A stretch of 46,790 nt of DNA, from contig NZ_AUGY01000069.1 in assembly GCF_000422905.1 (NCBI RefSeq), positions 1 to 46,790 of the forward strand. The letters run 5' to 3'. This document shows positions 33,205 through 40,894 of the stretch, in pieces. The translations under genes were made by a program, and so were the position numbers. The DNA is from Paenibacillus alginolyticus DSM 5050 = NBRC 15375. Lineage in GTDB: Bacteria; Bacillota; Bacilli; Paenibacillales; NBRC-103111. The first letter of the stretch is position 1. Each line of letters starts with the position of its first letter. The notes under the pieces were generated by a model. That model was not told the DNA's origin. It worked only from the letters and a program-made list of their open reading frames with translations, and did no database searches.

Positions 33205-34104
33205 CTAGTCGTTATATACCCAACGTTTGGATAATTTAAATTGAATTAGTGTGATGATAAAGATGATGATACCTAATACCCACGCGACCGCACTGGCGTA
33301 CCCCATGTTGAAATACTTAAAAGCTTCATTAAAAATATAGAAGACGATGGTTGCCCCGCTGTATTCCGGTCCGCCATCTGTGGCCATAATGTACATTTGA
33401 CTAAACGATTGAAAAGTACCGATAATTCCCATGACAATAACAAAAAAATGAATGGGGGAAAGCAACGGAAAAGTAATGTGGCGAAAAAGATGCCATCGGT
33501 TCGCACCATCAACGGTTGCCGCTTCATAATAATCGGAAGCAATCCCCTGCAGCCCCGCCAAATATAGGACCATGGTTCCGCCAATGCCTCCCCATAAACC
33601 CATAATAATGAATGAAGGCTTTACCCAATGCGGATCACCTAACCAGTTAGGTCCTTGGATACCGAATATTTCATAAATCCAATCATTGATCAGCCCGTAA
33701 TCATTATTCAAGATCCATTGCCATAACAAGGCAACAGCAATGATAGGTGAGATGACCGGAATATAGTATATTGTTCTCAGGAAAGAAATTCCTTTTAGCT
33801 TTCGATTCATTAGAATTGCAATCAGGAGGGAAAAGAACATACCAATAGGAATACCAATAAGTAAATATAAAGTGTTATATAATGATTTATAGAACTTTTC
33901 GTCCAAAAGCATTTCTTTATAATTTTGGGCACCATTCCATTTCGCAGGCGAGACCATGTCCCAATCCATAAAGCTTAATACAAACGATGACACGATTGGC
34001 GCAAGCCCGAAAATGAGAAACCCTAGAACGGGAATGGATATAAATAAGTACGACCATATTATTTCACGCCGTCTAAAACCTGTTATTTTCTGTGCCCTTA
34101 TCAT
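33205..34104 (-). CDS. Carbohydrate ABC transporter permease, MalF type
   Basis: A 299-residue CUT1 permease with six helices (for example ISIPVLGFLIFGLAPIVSSF) and the EAA loop EAATVDGANRWHLFRHITFP (about 191-210). It lies 18 bases before the MalG-type gene and 80 bases after the binding protein gene. The spacing points to one operon for binding protein, two permeases, GH43, BNR protein and GH2, probably for import of arabino- or xylo-oligosaccharides. Confidence 0.92.
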   Translation of the reverse strand: MIRAQKITGFRRREIIWSYLFISIPVLGFLIFGLAPIVSSFVLSFMDWDMVSPAKWNGAQNYKEMLLDEKFYKSLYNTLYLLIGIPIGMFFSLLIAILMNRKLKGISFLRTIYYIPVISPIIAVALLWQWILNNDYGLINDWIYEIFGIQGPNWLGDPHWVKPSFIIMGLWGGIGGTMVLYLAGLQGIASDYYEAATVDGANRWHLFRHITFPLLSPIHFFVIVMGIIGTFQSFSQMYIMATDGGPEYSGATIVFYIFNEAFKYFNMGYASAVAWVLGIIIFIITLIQFKLSKRWVYND

Positions 34105-34184
34105 ACTGATCCCACCTGTTTTAGGACGAAGGACGAAGCTGGAAGCCTTCGGCCTCTATTTTCGCCCTTCCGTATCCTTATTTA

Positions 34185-35573
34185 TTATTTCTTGTTTCCT
34201 TTATCGTAGAGATCTTGCAGCTTAGGTTTCATTTCTTTAGCCCAGACATCAGCCGTTTGTTTCCCTTCCCAAACGCGACTTAATTCTTGGTTAAAGGTGT
34301 CGAGCCATTTCGTATCTACGGATCCTACAGCAATCGTCGGATGGCCATAATCCTGTATGATGTCCAGGAATACTTGGCGATTCGCAGGAGCTTTATCATA
34401 TTTTAAGAATTCGCCTTTCGCCATGTCGATCAGATTCGGAACCGCTTGACCCAATTGGTAGTTTTCTTTCTGCGAGCTAGGATCCAAACTCAAATACGAA
34501 GCAAAGTTAAATGCATCTTCCGGATATTTGGTTTTGTTGGAAATGACGAATCCTAAAGAACCTAACCATGTTGCTGTTTTTCCTGTTTTCGGGCTTGCAG
34601 GCCAGGCTGCAATATCCCATCCAAAAGGCAACTTCCAGAAACCAGGCTGATCCCACGGCCCCATTGGAAACATACCAATTTTGCCTGCAACAAACCGCGC
34701 ATAACCACCTTGTGCTTTTTCATCAGTCGGTGAAGGACTAACATGATATTTCAAATTTAAATCAGCCACGAATTGTAAAGCTTCTGTAAAAGCAGGCTCG
34801 TCAATTTTGATGGTTCCTGTATTGTAATCAATATAGTCTCCACCATTCGCCCATACGGCTGATTCCAATGAATAACCAGCTACCCCAAATACATCTGTCT
34901 TCCCATTAGCCCCTTTTGTCGTGATTTTTTGGGCAGCATCAATCATATCATTCCAAGTCCATTCGCCAGCTTTTGCGCTTGGATATTTTACACCTGCTTT
35001 ATCAAACAGAGCTTTGTTATAAGCGAATGCCCAAGGACCTACATCTTTTGGCAATCCGTAGAGATTTCCTTTTCCAATAACTTTACCATCAAAACGATAG
35101 CGGTCTAATCCCTGTTTCCAAACATTCTTCTCATCAAAAGATGATGCTGTTTTGATTAGATCATCCATTTTCAGCAAACTTCCACTGCCTGCAAGTTTTT
35201 GGAACTGAGCTTCACCTGCATAGAAAACATCCGGTGCCTTGCCTGAAGCAATCAAGGTATCCAATTTTTGATAATACTCAGCAGGAGGTACGACGGTATA
35301 TTTCACTTTCTTTGTTGGATACTTCAGCATGTAGGAATCGGTTAGCTTTTGAAATACAGCCTTTTCTGTATCTCCACCCCAACCCATAAAGGAAATTTCG
35401 GAATTCTCTGCTGGTTTGGGTGTTGCAGCTGCAGGTGTTGCCTGGCCAGAAGGTTGTGTAGTAGATTTGTCTGTCGATTGCGTTGTGCTTTTTGAGCATC
35501 CCGTTACAACCATGGCGAAACTTAGCATTAGAGGCACAGAAAGCTTAGCCATTTTACTTTTCAATACGTTCAT
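34185..35573 (-). CDS. Sugar ABC transporter solute-binding lipoprotein
   Basis: A 462-residue extracellular lipoprotein with the lipobox AMVVTGCSKS (Cys26) and a Ser/Thr/Ala-rich linker to about 58. The mature part is of the CUT1 type: WGGDTEKAVFQKLTDSYM, APDVFYAGEAQFQKL, GKIGMFPMGPWDQPG and GFVISNKTKYPEDAFNFASY. It heads the second importer operon. Upstream lie a 16-pair inverted repeat (35682-35721) and a cre-like TGAAGCGTTTGCA, while the ArsR-type regulator gene follows further upstream, so it is the probable control point of that regulator. Confidence 0.93.
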   Translation of the reverse strand: MNVLKSKMAKLSVPLMLSFAMVVTGCSKSTTQSTDKSTTQPSGQATPAAATPKPAENSEISFMGWGGDTEKAVFQKLTDSYMLKYPTKKVKYTVVPPAEYYQKLDTLIASGKAPDVFYAGEAQFQKLAGSGSLLKMDDLIKTASSFDEKNVWKQGLDRYRFDGKVIGKGNLYGLPKDVGPWAFAYNKALFDKAGVKYPSAKAGEWTWNDMIDAAQKITTKGANGKTDVFGVAGYSLESAVWANGGDYIDYNTGTIKIDEPAFTEALQFVADLNLKYHVSPSPTDEKAQGGYARFVAGKIGMFPMGPWDQPGFWKLPFGWDIAAWPASPKTGKTATWLGSLGFVISNKTKYPEDAFNFASYLSLDPSSQKENYQLGQAVPNLIDMAKGEFLKYDKAPANRQVFLDIIQDYGHPTIAVGSVDTKWLDTFNQELSRVWEGKQTADVWAKEMKPKLQDLYDKGNKK

Positions 35574-35640
35574 TTAAACTCCCCCAATTAAGAATTTGGT
35601 TTAATAAGGCATAAATTTGAAAAGTTATTATGATGAAATG

Positions 35641-35655
35641 TGAAGCGTTTGCAAA
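35641..35655. promoter_or_regulatory. Half cre-like box before the second binding protein gene
   Basis: On the minus strand TTGCAAACGCTTCAC keeps the core AAACGCTT of a cre box, with mismatches in the outer right arm. The 9-base CGTTTGCAA also occurs, in the other orientation, near the start of the ArsR-type gene (about 36823-36831). It may be a weak cre or the site of a LacI-type protein. Confidence 0.3.
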
Positions 35656-35681
35656 AACCACATCCTTCCTTTTCTTAATTA

Positions 35682-35721
35682 ATAAACATTTTATTTGTTT
35701 TATTACAAATAAAATGTTTAT
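35682..35721. promoter_or_regulatory. 16-pair perfect inverted repeat, candidate operator
   Basis: ATAAACATTTTATTTG (35682-35697) and CAAATAAAATGTTTAT (35706-35721) are perfect inverted arms with an 8-base spacer, about 110 bases upstream of the binding protein start. AT-rich dyads with CAAAT..ATTTG halves are common for ArsR-type proteins, and one is encoded next to it. Confidence 0.45.
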
Positions 35722-35793
35722 ATTCAAACAATACTTGTAAATCTAACTTTTGTCAACGGTTTCATTCAATAATTATGTTTATTTCAATAAAAT

Positions 35794-35850
35794 AATGCGA
35801 TAAAGCCTTATTGTTACATAATATATGTAACAATAAGGCTTTATCGCATT
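35794..35850. terminator. 27-pair perfect inverted repeat downstream of the ArsR-type gene
   Basis: The 27 bases 35794-35820 are the exact reverse complement of 35824-35850, with a 3-base loop. The arms begin AATGCGATAAAGCC. It starts 15 bases after the stop of the ArsR-type gene and is followed on the minus strand by a T-rich stretch, so it may act as a terminator. A perfect stem of this length is unusual; a mobile hairpin element is the alternative. Confidence 0.5.
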
Positions 35851-35865
35851 ACCTATTCTATATTT

Positions 35866-36789
35866 TCACTCAAATTGAATTCTCATCACAATTGCTTGGG
35901 CATAATCGCCAAAGCCGCGACCGAATAAGTTGATTCCTCCATGGTGCAAGGCATCTGGTTTAATCCCAATTTTGAATCCAATGAACGGATATTCCTCAAG
36001 ATGAAGATCCTTAATCGAGACAGAGGATGTTTTCTCATTATCGACGGAACTCCGCTTCTCATCCACTCTCCATGTTTTCAGAATACCGTATTGCGTACTG
36101 CTGTCGTTCCACCACGAAGGGTTAAGTTTGCCTCTATGATCGCCGAAATCGCCTGGTGAAGTCCAAGTTCCTATCTCTATGCCATTGACCCATACTGTAA
36201 TGTCTGAAGGCCACTCATTGTTATAGTTAGGCGCTTCAGAACAAATTTCCAACGAAAACTCGATTGAATTGATCGTTGCTTGTTGTGGAATCACTTTAGG
36301 AAACCGGTATTCGACCCATCCCTGCCGCAACCATATGATTTCAGCTGTTTTACTCTCAGGGTGATAAAAGCTAACCGGATCATCTTCCGGAATGATCATT
36401 CCGTTTAAATTGGCCATACCGCAGGTTGGAAATACTTCAAAGTTAATAAAATGACCGATTGGCATCTCGATCTCATACAAATCGTTAGGGTTTTTATACA
36501 TGGCAATTGGGTTCAAACTCATGTGCACGTCATCAAAGTTACGGCTGCAAACCTTCATGGCTCCTCGAGTTGCAGGCTGTAATTCTGTTAAGATGAGCCC
36601 AGATTCCTCCAATACCTTAACATTAATCGCAGTAGTCGAAACTGGAATATTAAGCATCTCGGCAATTTCAATGATATTCAGATTATGATGTTGTAAGAGG
36701 AGCTTGATGATATTGATTCTGGTGTGAGAAGAAAGTGCATGAGCAACAGCGACTAATTGATCTGGTTCATTAATTGATAATTCCAACAT
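35866..36789 (-). CDS. ArsR-type winged-helix regulator with large C-terminal domain
   Basis: A 307-residue protein. Residues 1-90 are an ArsR-like helix-turn-helix: ALSSHTRINIIKLLLQHHNL, then EIAEMLNIPVSTTAINVKVL and the wing. The remaining 215 residues look like a beta-rich sensing domain (FEVFPTCGMANLNGMIIPED, INSIEFSLEICSEAPNY, DITVWVNGIEIGTWTSPGDF, LKTWRVDEK, LFGRGFGDYAQAI). ArsR proteins are usually about 100 residues, so this is a fusion. No Cys metal-site pair of the ArsR kind is seen. The ATG at 36789 has GGGGGG in front of it; upstream starts add 14 residues with no site. Its place between two arabinan-type transporter clusters suggests that it senses a sugar and controls one or both. 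The C-terminal fold is not identified. Confidence 0.75.
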   Translation of the reverse strand: MLELSINEPDQLVAVAHALSSHTRINIIKLLLQHHNLNIIEIAEMLNIPVSTTAINVKVLEESGLILTELQPATRGAMKVCSRNFDDVHMSLNPIAMYKNPNDLYEIEMPIGHFINFEVFPTCGMANLNGMIIPEDDPVSFYHPESKTAEIIWLRQGWVEYRFPKVIPQQATINSIEFSLEICSEAPNYNNEWPSDITVWVNGIEIGTWTSPGDFGDHRGKLNPSWWNDSSTQYGILKTWRVDEKRSSVDNEKTSSVSIKDLHLEEYPFIGFKIGIKPDALHHGGINLFGRGFGDYAQAIVMRIQFE

Positions 36790-36966
36790 ACATAATCCCC
36801 CCATTAACAAACTGAACTTTCGAAATTGCAAACGTTTTTACAATATATTAACGAATAAACCCTTCTTTTGTCCACTTATTATATAACAAAATATTTTTTA
36901 AGTAATAAAACGATCTTTAAAGATGAAATATATCGTACATACACGATTCCACACCCCCTATTACAT

Positions 36967-37028
36967 AAAAAAATGAGAAAATCACCCTCTGCGTGCCCTA
37001 TATGGCACAGATGAGGGGGATTTTTCTC
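36967..37028 (-). terminator. Terminator overlapping the end of the GH43-CBM6 gene
   Basis: Imperfect arms 36975-36997 (GAGAAAATCACCCTC...) and 37004-37028 pair, with the core GTGCC/GGCAC, followed on the minus strand by seven T residues. The stop codon at 36984-36982 and the last 15 codons lie inside the stem. Confidence 0.7.
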
Positions 37029-39519
37029 GTTGTTTGGCCGGAATTGGCGTCACTTTGAAGTTATCGATAAAGCTTTCACTGTTGAAGCTTCTAACCCCAA
37101 TGTTGCCATGCGTGAAAGCCGTCTCGCTTCGATCCGTGTAATCAATAAGGGGGGTTTCCATATCCCCAACATAAACTCTGATCCTCGTGCCGCTAGCAAC
37201 TACCTTCATATGCTGCCAATTCCCAACCGTTCCGGTTAACGCCGCACCGGTTAAATACTGGAAATTATAATTGAATTTGCCCAGATGCACGCCGTCTGCG
37301 GTCAGGTAAGCAAGGTAACCCTGAAGGAAATCGTCTCTGTTCTGTCCCAATTCCGTTCCGTCAGCTGGATTATTTACACGGAAAATAATTCCTGCATTAC
37401 TTCCTCCTTGCGTATTTGAGCCCAATTTAAGATCCGTCTCCACGATATAGTCCGACCAACTGCTGTCGCCGATGACCGCTTTCGGATACCCTTTCGGTTG
37501 GGATTTATATGCGCCTTCTTTGGCAACAATCGGGTCATTATGGAAGCGGAAGCTGTAAAAGTCGAATTCGCCGGTTACAATTTCCACCTTGATGGTGTGA
37601 TTGCCTGCGGGAAGGGCAATCCCTTCTTTCTTGACCGTCATCCACTCTTGGAAATTGCCGGTATTCGGAACATTAATGATTCCTGTTAGGTCGGTTGTGT
37701 CATCAAGCCAAAATCTGACTTGGCTGCCATCCATAGCCGTAGCCACTCGCAAATCCAGTTTGTACTTATCTGTTTCGGCGACATTCACATTGTATTTCAT
37801 CCATTCGCCTGTCTGGTTCCAGCCCGTCGTGAACCCCTCCGGGAGCAACCGGATATCGACGTCATCCGTACGGTAGAGCCCGCGTATGTTATCCGGCGTG
37901 TTGTCATGATACGCGACCCCTTCCCCTCCATTCATGTAATCCACGGCAAGAACGGTCCCGGGAAGCGATTTGGTTTCATTTTGTGTATTGAACGACAGAC
38001 TCGCGAAATCATACTCGCCTTGAACGATTTCAACCTTGATTGTATGGTTGCCTTCCGGCAGCATTATGTCTCCAAGCTTGACGTTTTTCCAGTTATTCCA
38101 TCCTCCGGTATTGGGAATATCCACAACACCAGTTAAATCAGTCATATCATCCAGCCATAACCTGATTTTCCCGCTATTAAGCGCCGTTGCAATCCGGACA
38201 CTGATGTCATAGACAGTGGACTTGGCAACGCCCACGTTATATTTCAGCCACTCGCCAGTTTGGTTCCAACCGACGTTCCAGCCTCCTTTTGGATTGACAC
38301 GAATGTCAACCGTGTCACTGCGGTATTGACCGCCGATATTCGAAGGCGTATTGTCGTGGTAACCAACACCCTCGCCACCCGTGTTATAATGAACGGCTTC
38401 AACAATGCCCGGAACAGATTTGGGAACATCGAAGGATACGAATTTCAACCTCGCGAAGTCATACTCGCCTTTTAGCGTATCGAACTTAATCGTATGCAGG
38501 CCTTCAGGCAGATAGAAGCTCTGGGATAACGTTGTCTGCCAATTATTCCAGCCCCCGGTACTCGGTATATTGATCGCACCAGTCAGATCAGTTTGATCGT
38601 CCAGCCATATACGCGCTTGATTATCGTTGAACGTGGTTGCTGCCGTTACTTCGACCCTGTACATCCCCGAGCGCTTCACGTCAATGTTGTATTTGAGCCA
38701 TTCACCAGCTTGGTTCCAACCGACATTAAGCCCGTTGAAGTTGCTGTTCGTTCGCATATCAACGGAATCGCCTCGATATGCGCCGCCAATATTTTCGGGA
38801 GTGTTATCATGGTAGCCTATCCCTTCACCGCCCGTATTGTAGAAAGGCGCTTCAATGATGCCCGGGACCGGCTTGGGAAGATCAAACGGAGGTGCATCCC
38901 CGGTATCTACCCGCCAGCCCTGTTCGAATTTCATCCAATCGAAATCGTCGCCGTCGTTGAAATCATCCGATATAGGTGTCGTTGCAGTGGAGCGATTGAA
39001 CTTCATAGAGGCAAAATCAAACGTTCCCCTGTCGGCTATCACTTTGAGCTTATGCAGCCCTTGCGTAAGCTTGATATCCGGTATGATCAGATTATCCCAT
39101 TGATTCGCACCGCCTGTTGAAGGGAGCCGTACAGTATCCGTCAATTTCGTCGAATCATCGAGTTCAAGCTTCACTCGCGCATCGTCTCCTGCGGCATATC
39201 TGATAACAACATCATAAGTTCCCAATTCAGATACATTTACATCATATTGCAAATTGCCCTTATTGAATGATGCGACATAATAACCTCCATATGTAGCTTC
39301 GGAGACACTGATATGATCGGAATCGGACTTGCCATTGCCTTTCGGGTTGAAATGGACTGCCTGGATCTCACCGGGAATCGGCTTGTAAGCGGCATTGGCG
39401 CTGCTACCGCCCACGTTGTTGCTAAACGCGACATATCCGAAGTCCGCATGCGCATCCGTTGTCGTATAACCAATCTTGCCCTTACCAAGGTGCTCGATGG
39501 AACGGGTTTGCTTCAACAT
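36982..39519 (-). CDS. C-terminal part: four CBM6-like modules and a laminin-like end
   Basis: 845 residues without a signal peptide. The first about 45 complete the interrupted sandwich domain. A first CBM6-like module (about 50-175) starts PIPGEIQAVHF. After a short linker come three close repeats of about 148 residues, starting PVPGIIEAPFYNTGGEG, SVPGIVEAVHYNTGGEG and SLPGTVLAVDYMNGGEG, each with YHDNTP, GWNQ.GEW.KYN and LPEG.HTIK. The end (about 660-825) is a concanavalin-like sandwich as found in DUF1080 proteins (WSDYIVETDLKLG, NIGVRSFNSESFIDNFKV). These modules would bind polysaccharide chains, probably arabinan or xylan. The frame's ATG has no ribosome site, so it is seen as the tail of the upstream frame. 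Confidence 0.65.
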   Translation of the reverse strand: MLKQTRSIEHLGKGKIGYTTTDAHADFGYVAFSNNVGGSSANAAYKPIPGEIQAVHFNPKGNGKSDSDHISVSEATYGGYYVASFNKGNLQYDVNVSELGTYDVVIRYAAGDDARVKLELDDSTKLTDTVRLPSTGGANQWDNLIIPDIKLTQGLHKLKVIADRGTFDFASMKFNRSTATTPISDDFNDGDDFDWMKFEQGWRVDTGDAPPFDLPKPVPGIIEAPFYNTGGEGIGYHDNTPENIGGAYRGDSVDMRTNSNFNGLNVGWNQAGEWLKYNIDVKRSGMYRVEVTAATTFNDNQARIWLDDQTDLTGAINIPSTGGWNNWQTTLSQSFYLPEGLHTIKFDTLKGEYDFARLKFVSFDVPKSVPGIVEAVHYNTGGEGVGYHDNTPSNIGGQYRSDTVDIRVNPKGGWNVGWNQTGEWLKYNVGVAKSTVYDISVRIATALNSGKIRLWLDDMTDLTGVVDIPNTGGWNNWKNVKLGDIMLPEGNHTIKVEIVQGEYDFASLSFNTQNETKSLPGTVLAVDYMNGGEGVAYHDNTPDNIRGLYRTDDVDIRLLPEGFTTGWNQTGEWMKYNVNVAETDKYKLDLRVATAMDGSQVRFWLDDTTDLTGIINVPNTGNFQEWMTVKKEGIALPAGNHTIKVEIVTGEFDFYSFRFHNDPIVAKEGAYKSQPKGYPKAVIGDSSWSDYIVETDLKLGSNTQGGSNAGIIFRVNNPADGTELGQNRDDFLQGYLAYLTADGVHLGKFNYNFQYLTGAALTGTVGNWQHMKVVASGTRIRVYVGDMETPLIDYTDRSETAFTHGNIGVRSFNSESFIDNFKVTPIPAKQREKSPSSVPYRARRG
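37535..38880 (-). repeat. Three tandem repeats of about 445 bases (CBM6-like modules)
   Basis: The matching segment encoding GWNQTGEWLKYN-type text occurs near 37807, 38250 and 38700. Each repeat encodes one sugar-binding module. The DNA is similar but not identical, so the duplications are older than those at 27712-28639. Confidence 0.85.
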
Positions 39520-39528
39520 GCCGTCTAC

Positions 39529-40881
39529 TTAGATTCTATAGTCGGAGCCCTCCTTCTCCACACGAATTTGATGCCATTTCGTATAGTCGTAGCCAACCGG
39601 TAGAGAGGTCGTTACCTGGTCTGTATCCTTGCCGTCTACGCGGAACACGGTTTCCAAACGATTTTGATTGCGGTTAAGTACGGCAACACCATAATTTTTC
39701 TCATTTTTGTAGGAGAATACTGCACCTATCAGCGGATTCGCGCTAGTCCCCTGCTCAACTTGCTGCAGGTTGAACTCCGCAGTGAAGTTATCATCCGTTG
39801 CTTTCTGGGATAAAAGCATATGAGATTGTCCCGGTTCACCTACGGTATCTTGATACAACGTGCTGCCGTCGCGGATTCCCCAGTGCCCACCGCCAACAAC
39901 CTTCCAACCATCGCCCAATTCATTCCTTTGAAACCTGTCGCTGAACTCAGGCATGGCCGGGTCGGGCTGCTCGGATGTCGTGGGACCAAGTACGAGCATC
40001 TTGTTCCCGTTCCATACGACTCGGTCCAAGTTCAGATTTCGCCCTGGATTGGCATGGCTGTGGTATACCATATAATCGGAATCCAGATCGGGACCTCGCA
40101 CAATGGAATTATGCCCAATCCCGACATGATCTCCTTCCGCATCGAGAAGAATCGGGTTTTGGGATGCAGCAGGCACAAAGCCCGTTACCGGACTTGAGCT
40201 GCTCGCGTAATCCACCCTATAAGCATCGCTCCACACGTGGTTTCCGGTATATGTCATATAATATTTACCATTGCGTTTGATGACCGTCGGACCTTCGGTC
40301 CAACCCTTCATCACAGCTCCGGTATTCGATTTCTCACCAAACGTATACGGATCGGACATTGGACGAACGTCGATATTGCCGTTGCCCGTGCTGTAGAAGT
40401 ACCATTGTCCGTCATCATCAATGAATACATCTCCATCAATGCCATTTACCATGTTGCCTGTTTGGGCCATGAAAGGACCTGTTGGACTAGCGCTCTTCAG
40501 CACGCGATGACCGCGCTGCGTGGTGCCGGGTTCATCCCGAAGCAGAGCCGTATACATGTAAAAATCACCGTTCCAGTAAACAACTTCCGGGGCATAGGCT
40601 CCTTTCGTAACCGGTTCCGTAGCGCATAGACCTCGATATTCCCAATGCACCAGATCTTCCGACGACCAAACCTTCACACCTGGCTTATCATCCACCGTAC
40701 TGGTGTATAGATAATAGACTCCGTTAAATTTCAAAATGAACGGGTCGCCTTCCCCATAAAAATCTCCATTTTCCCAACGCCATGAGTCGGATACGATTTG
40801 CGGATTGCTGTAAGAGAATCCTGATGCCGGAAAAGAAAAGATCAAGACGAAAGCAAGCAGTCCCGTCAACCATTGTTTCAT
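39529..40881 (-). CDS. N-terminal part: secreted GH43 catalytic domain
   Basis: 450 residues from the ATG at 40881. The signal peptide is 1-23 (LTGLLAFVLIFSFPASGFSY). The GH43 propeller (about 28-320) has D46 in GEGDPFILK, D149 in GIDGDVFIDDDG and E196 in WTEGPTVIK as the catalytic acids, and HNSIVRGPD as a further family block. From 335 a sandwich domain begins (FSDRFQRNELGDGWKV), cut at 450 by the TAA. It follows the GH51 gene by 13 bases in the same operon. By layout it should attack arabinan or arabinoxylan outside the cell. Confidence 0.8.
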   Translation of the reverse strand: MKQWLTGLLAFVLIFSFPASGFSYSNPQIVSDSWRWENGDFYGEGDPFILKFNGVYYLYTSTVDDKPGVKVWSSEDLVHWEYRGLCATEPVTKGAYAPEVVYWNGDFYMYTALLRDEPGTTQRGHRVLKSASPTGPFMAQTGNMVNGIDGDVFIDDDGQWYFYSTGNGNIDVRPMSDPYTFGEKSNTGAVMKGWTEGPTVIKRNGKYYMTYTGNHVWSDAYRVDYASSSSPVTGFVPAASQNPILLDAEGDHVGIGHNSIVRGPDLDSDYMVYHSHANPGRNLNLDRVVWNGNKMLVLGPTTSEQPDPAMPEFSDRFQRNELGDGWKVVGGGHWGIRDGSTLYQDTVGEPGQSHMLLSQKATDDNFTAEFNLQQVEQGTSANPLIGAVFSYKNEKNYGVAVLNRNQNRLETVFRVDGKDTDQVTTSLPVGYDYTKWHQIRVEKEGSDYRI

Positions 40882-40894
40882 TTATCATCAGCTC

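Larger units (their letters stand above)
36982..40881 (-). pseudogene. Secreted GH43 enzyme with four CBM6-like modules split by an in-frame TAA
   Basis: The frames 40881-39529 and 39519-36982 are in the same phase, separated by a TAA at 39531-39529 and three further sense codons (Val-Asp-Gly). The break falls in the sandwich domain after GSDYRI, where the related enzyme at 29882 runs through its matching KIYFDQM. Restored, the protein would have about 1299 residues. TAT or TAC to TAA would explain it by one base change. A nonsense mutation is the plain reading; sequencing error is possible. The truncated N-terminal product would still hold the whole GH43 propeller and could stay active, but without its binding modules. 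Confidence 0.75.

Noticed and set aside
38593..39120. Plus-strand frame of 175 codons inside the CBM6 repeats
   Set aside because: Antisense shadow; its internal repetition only mirrors the CBM6 modules.
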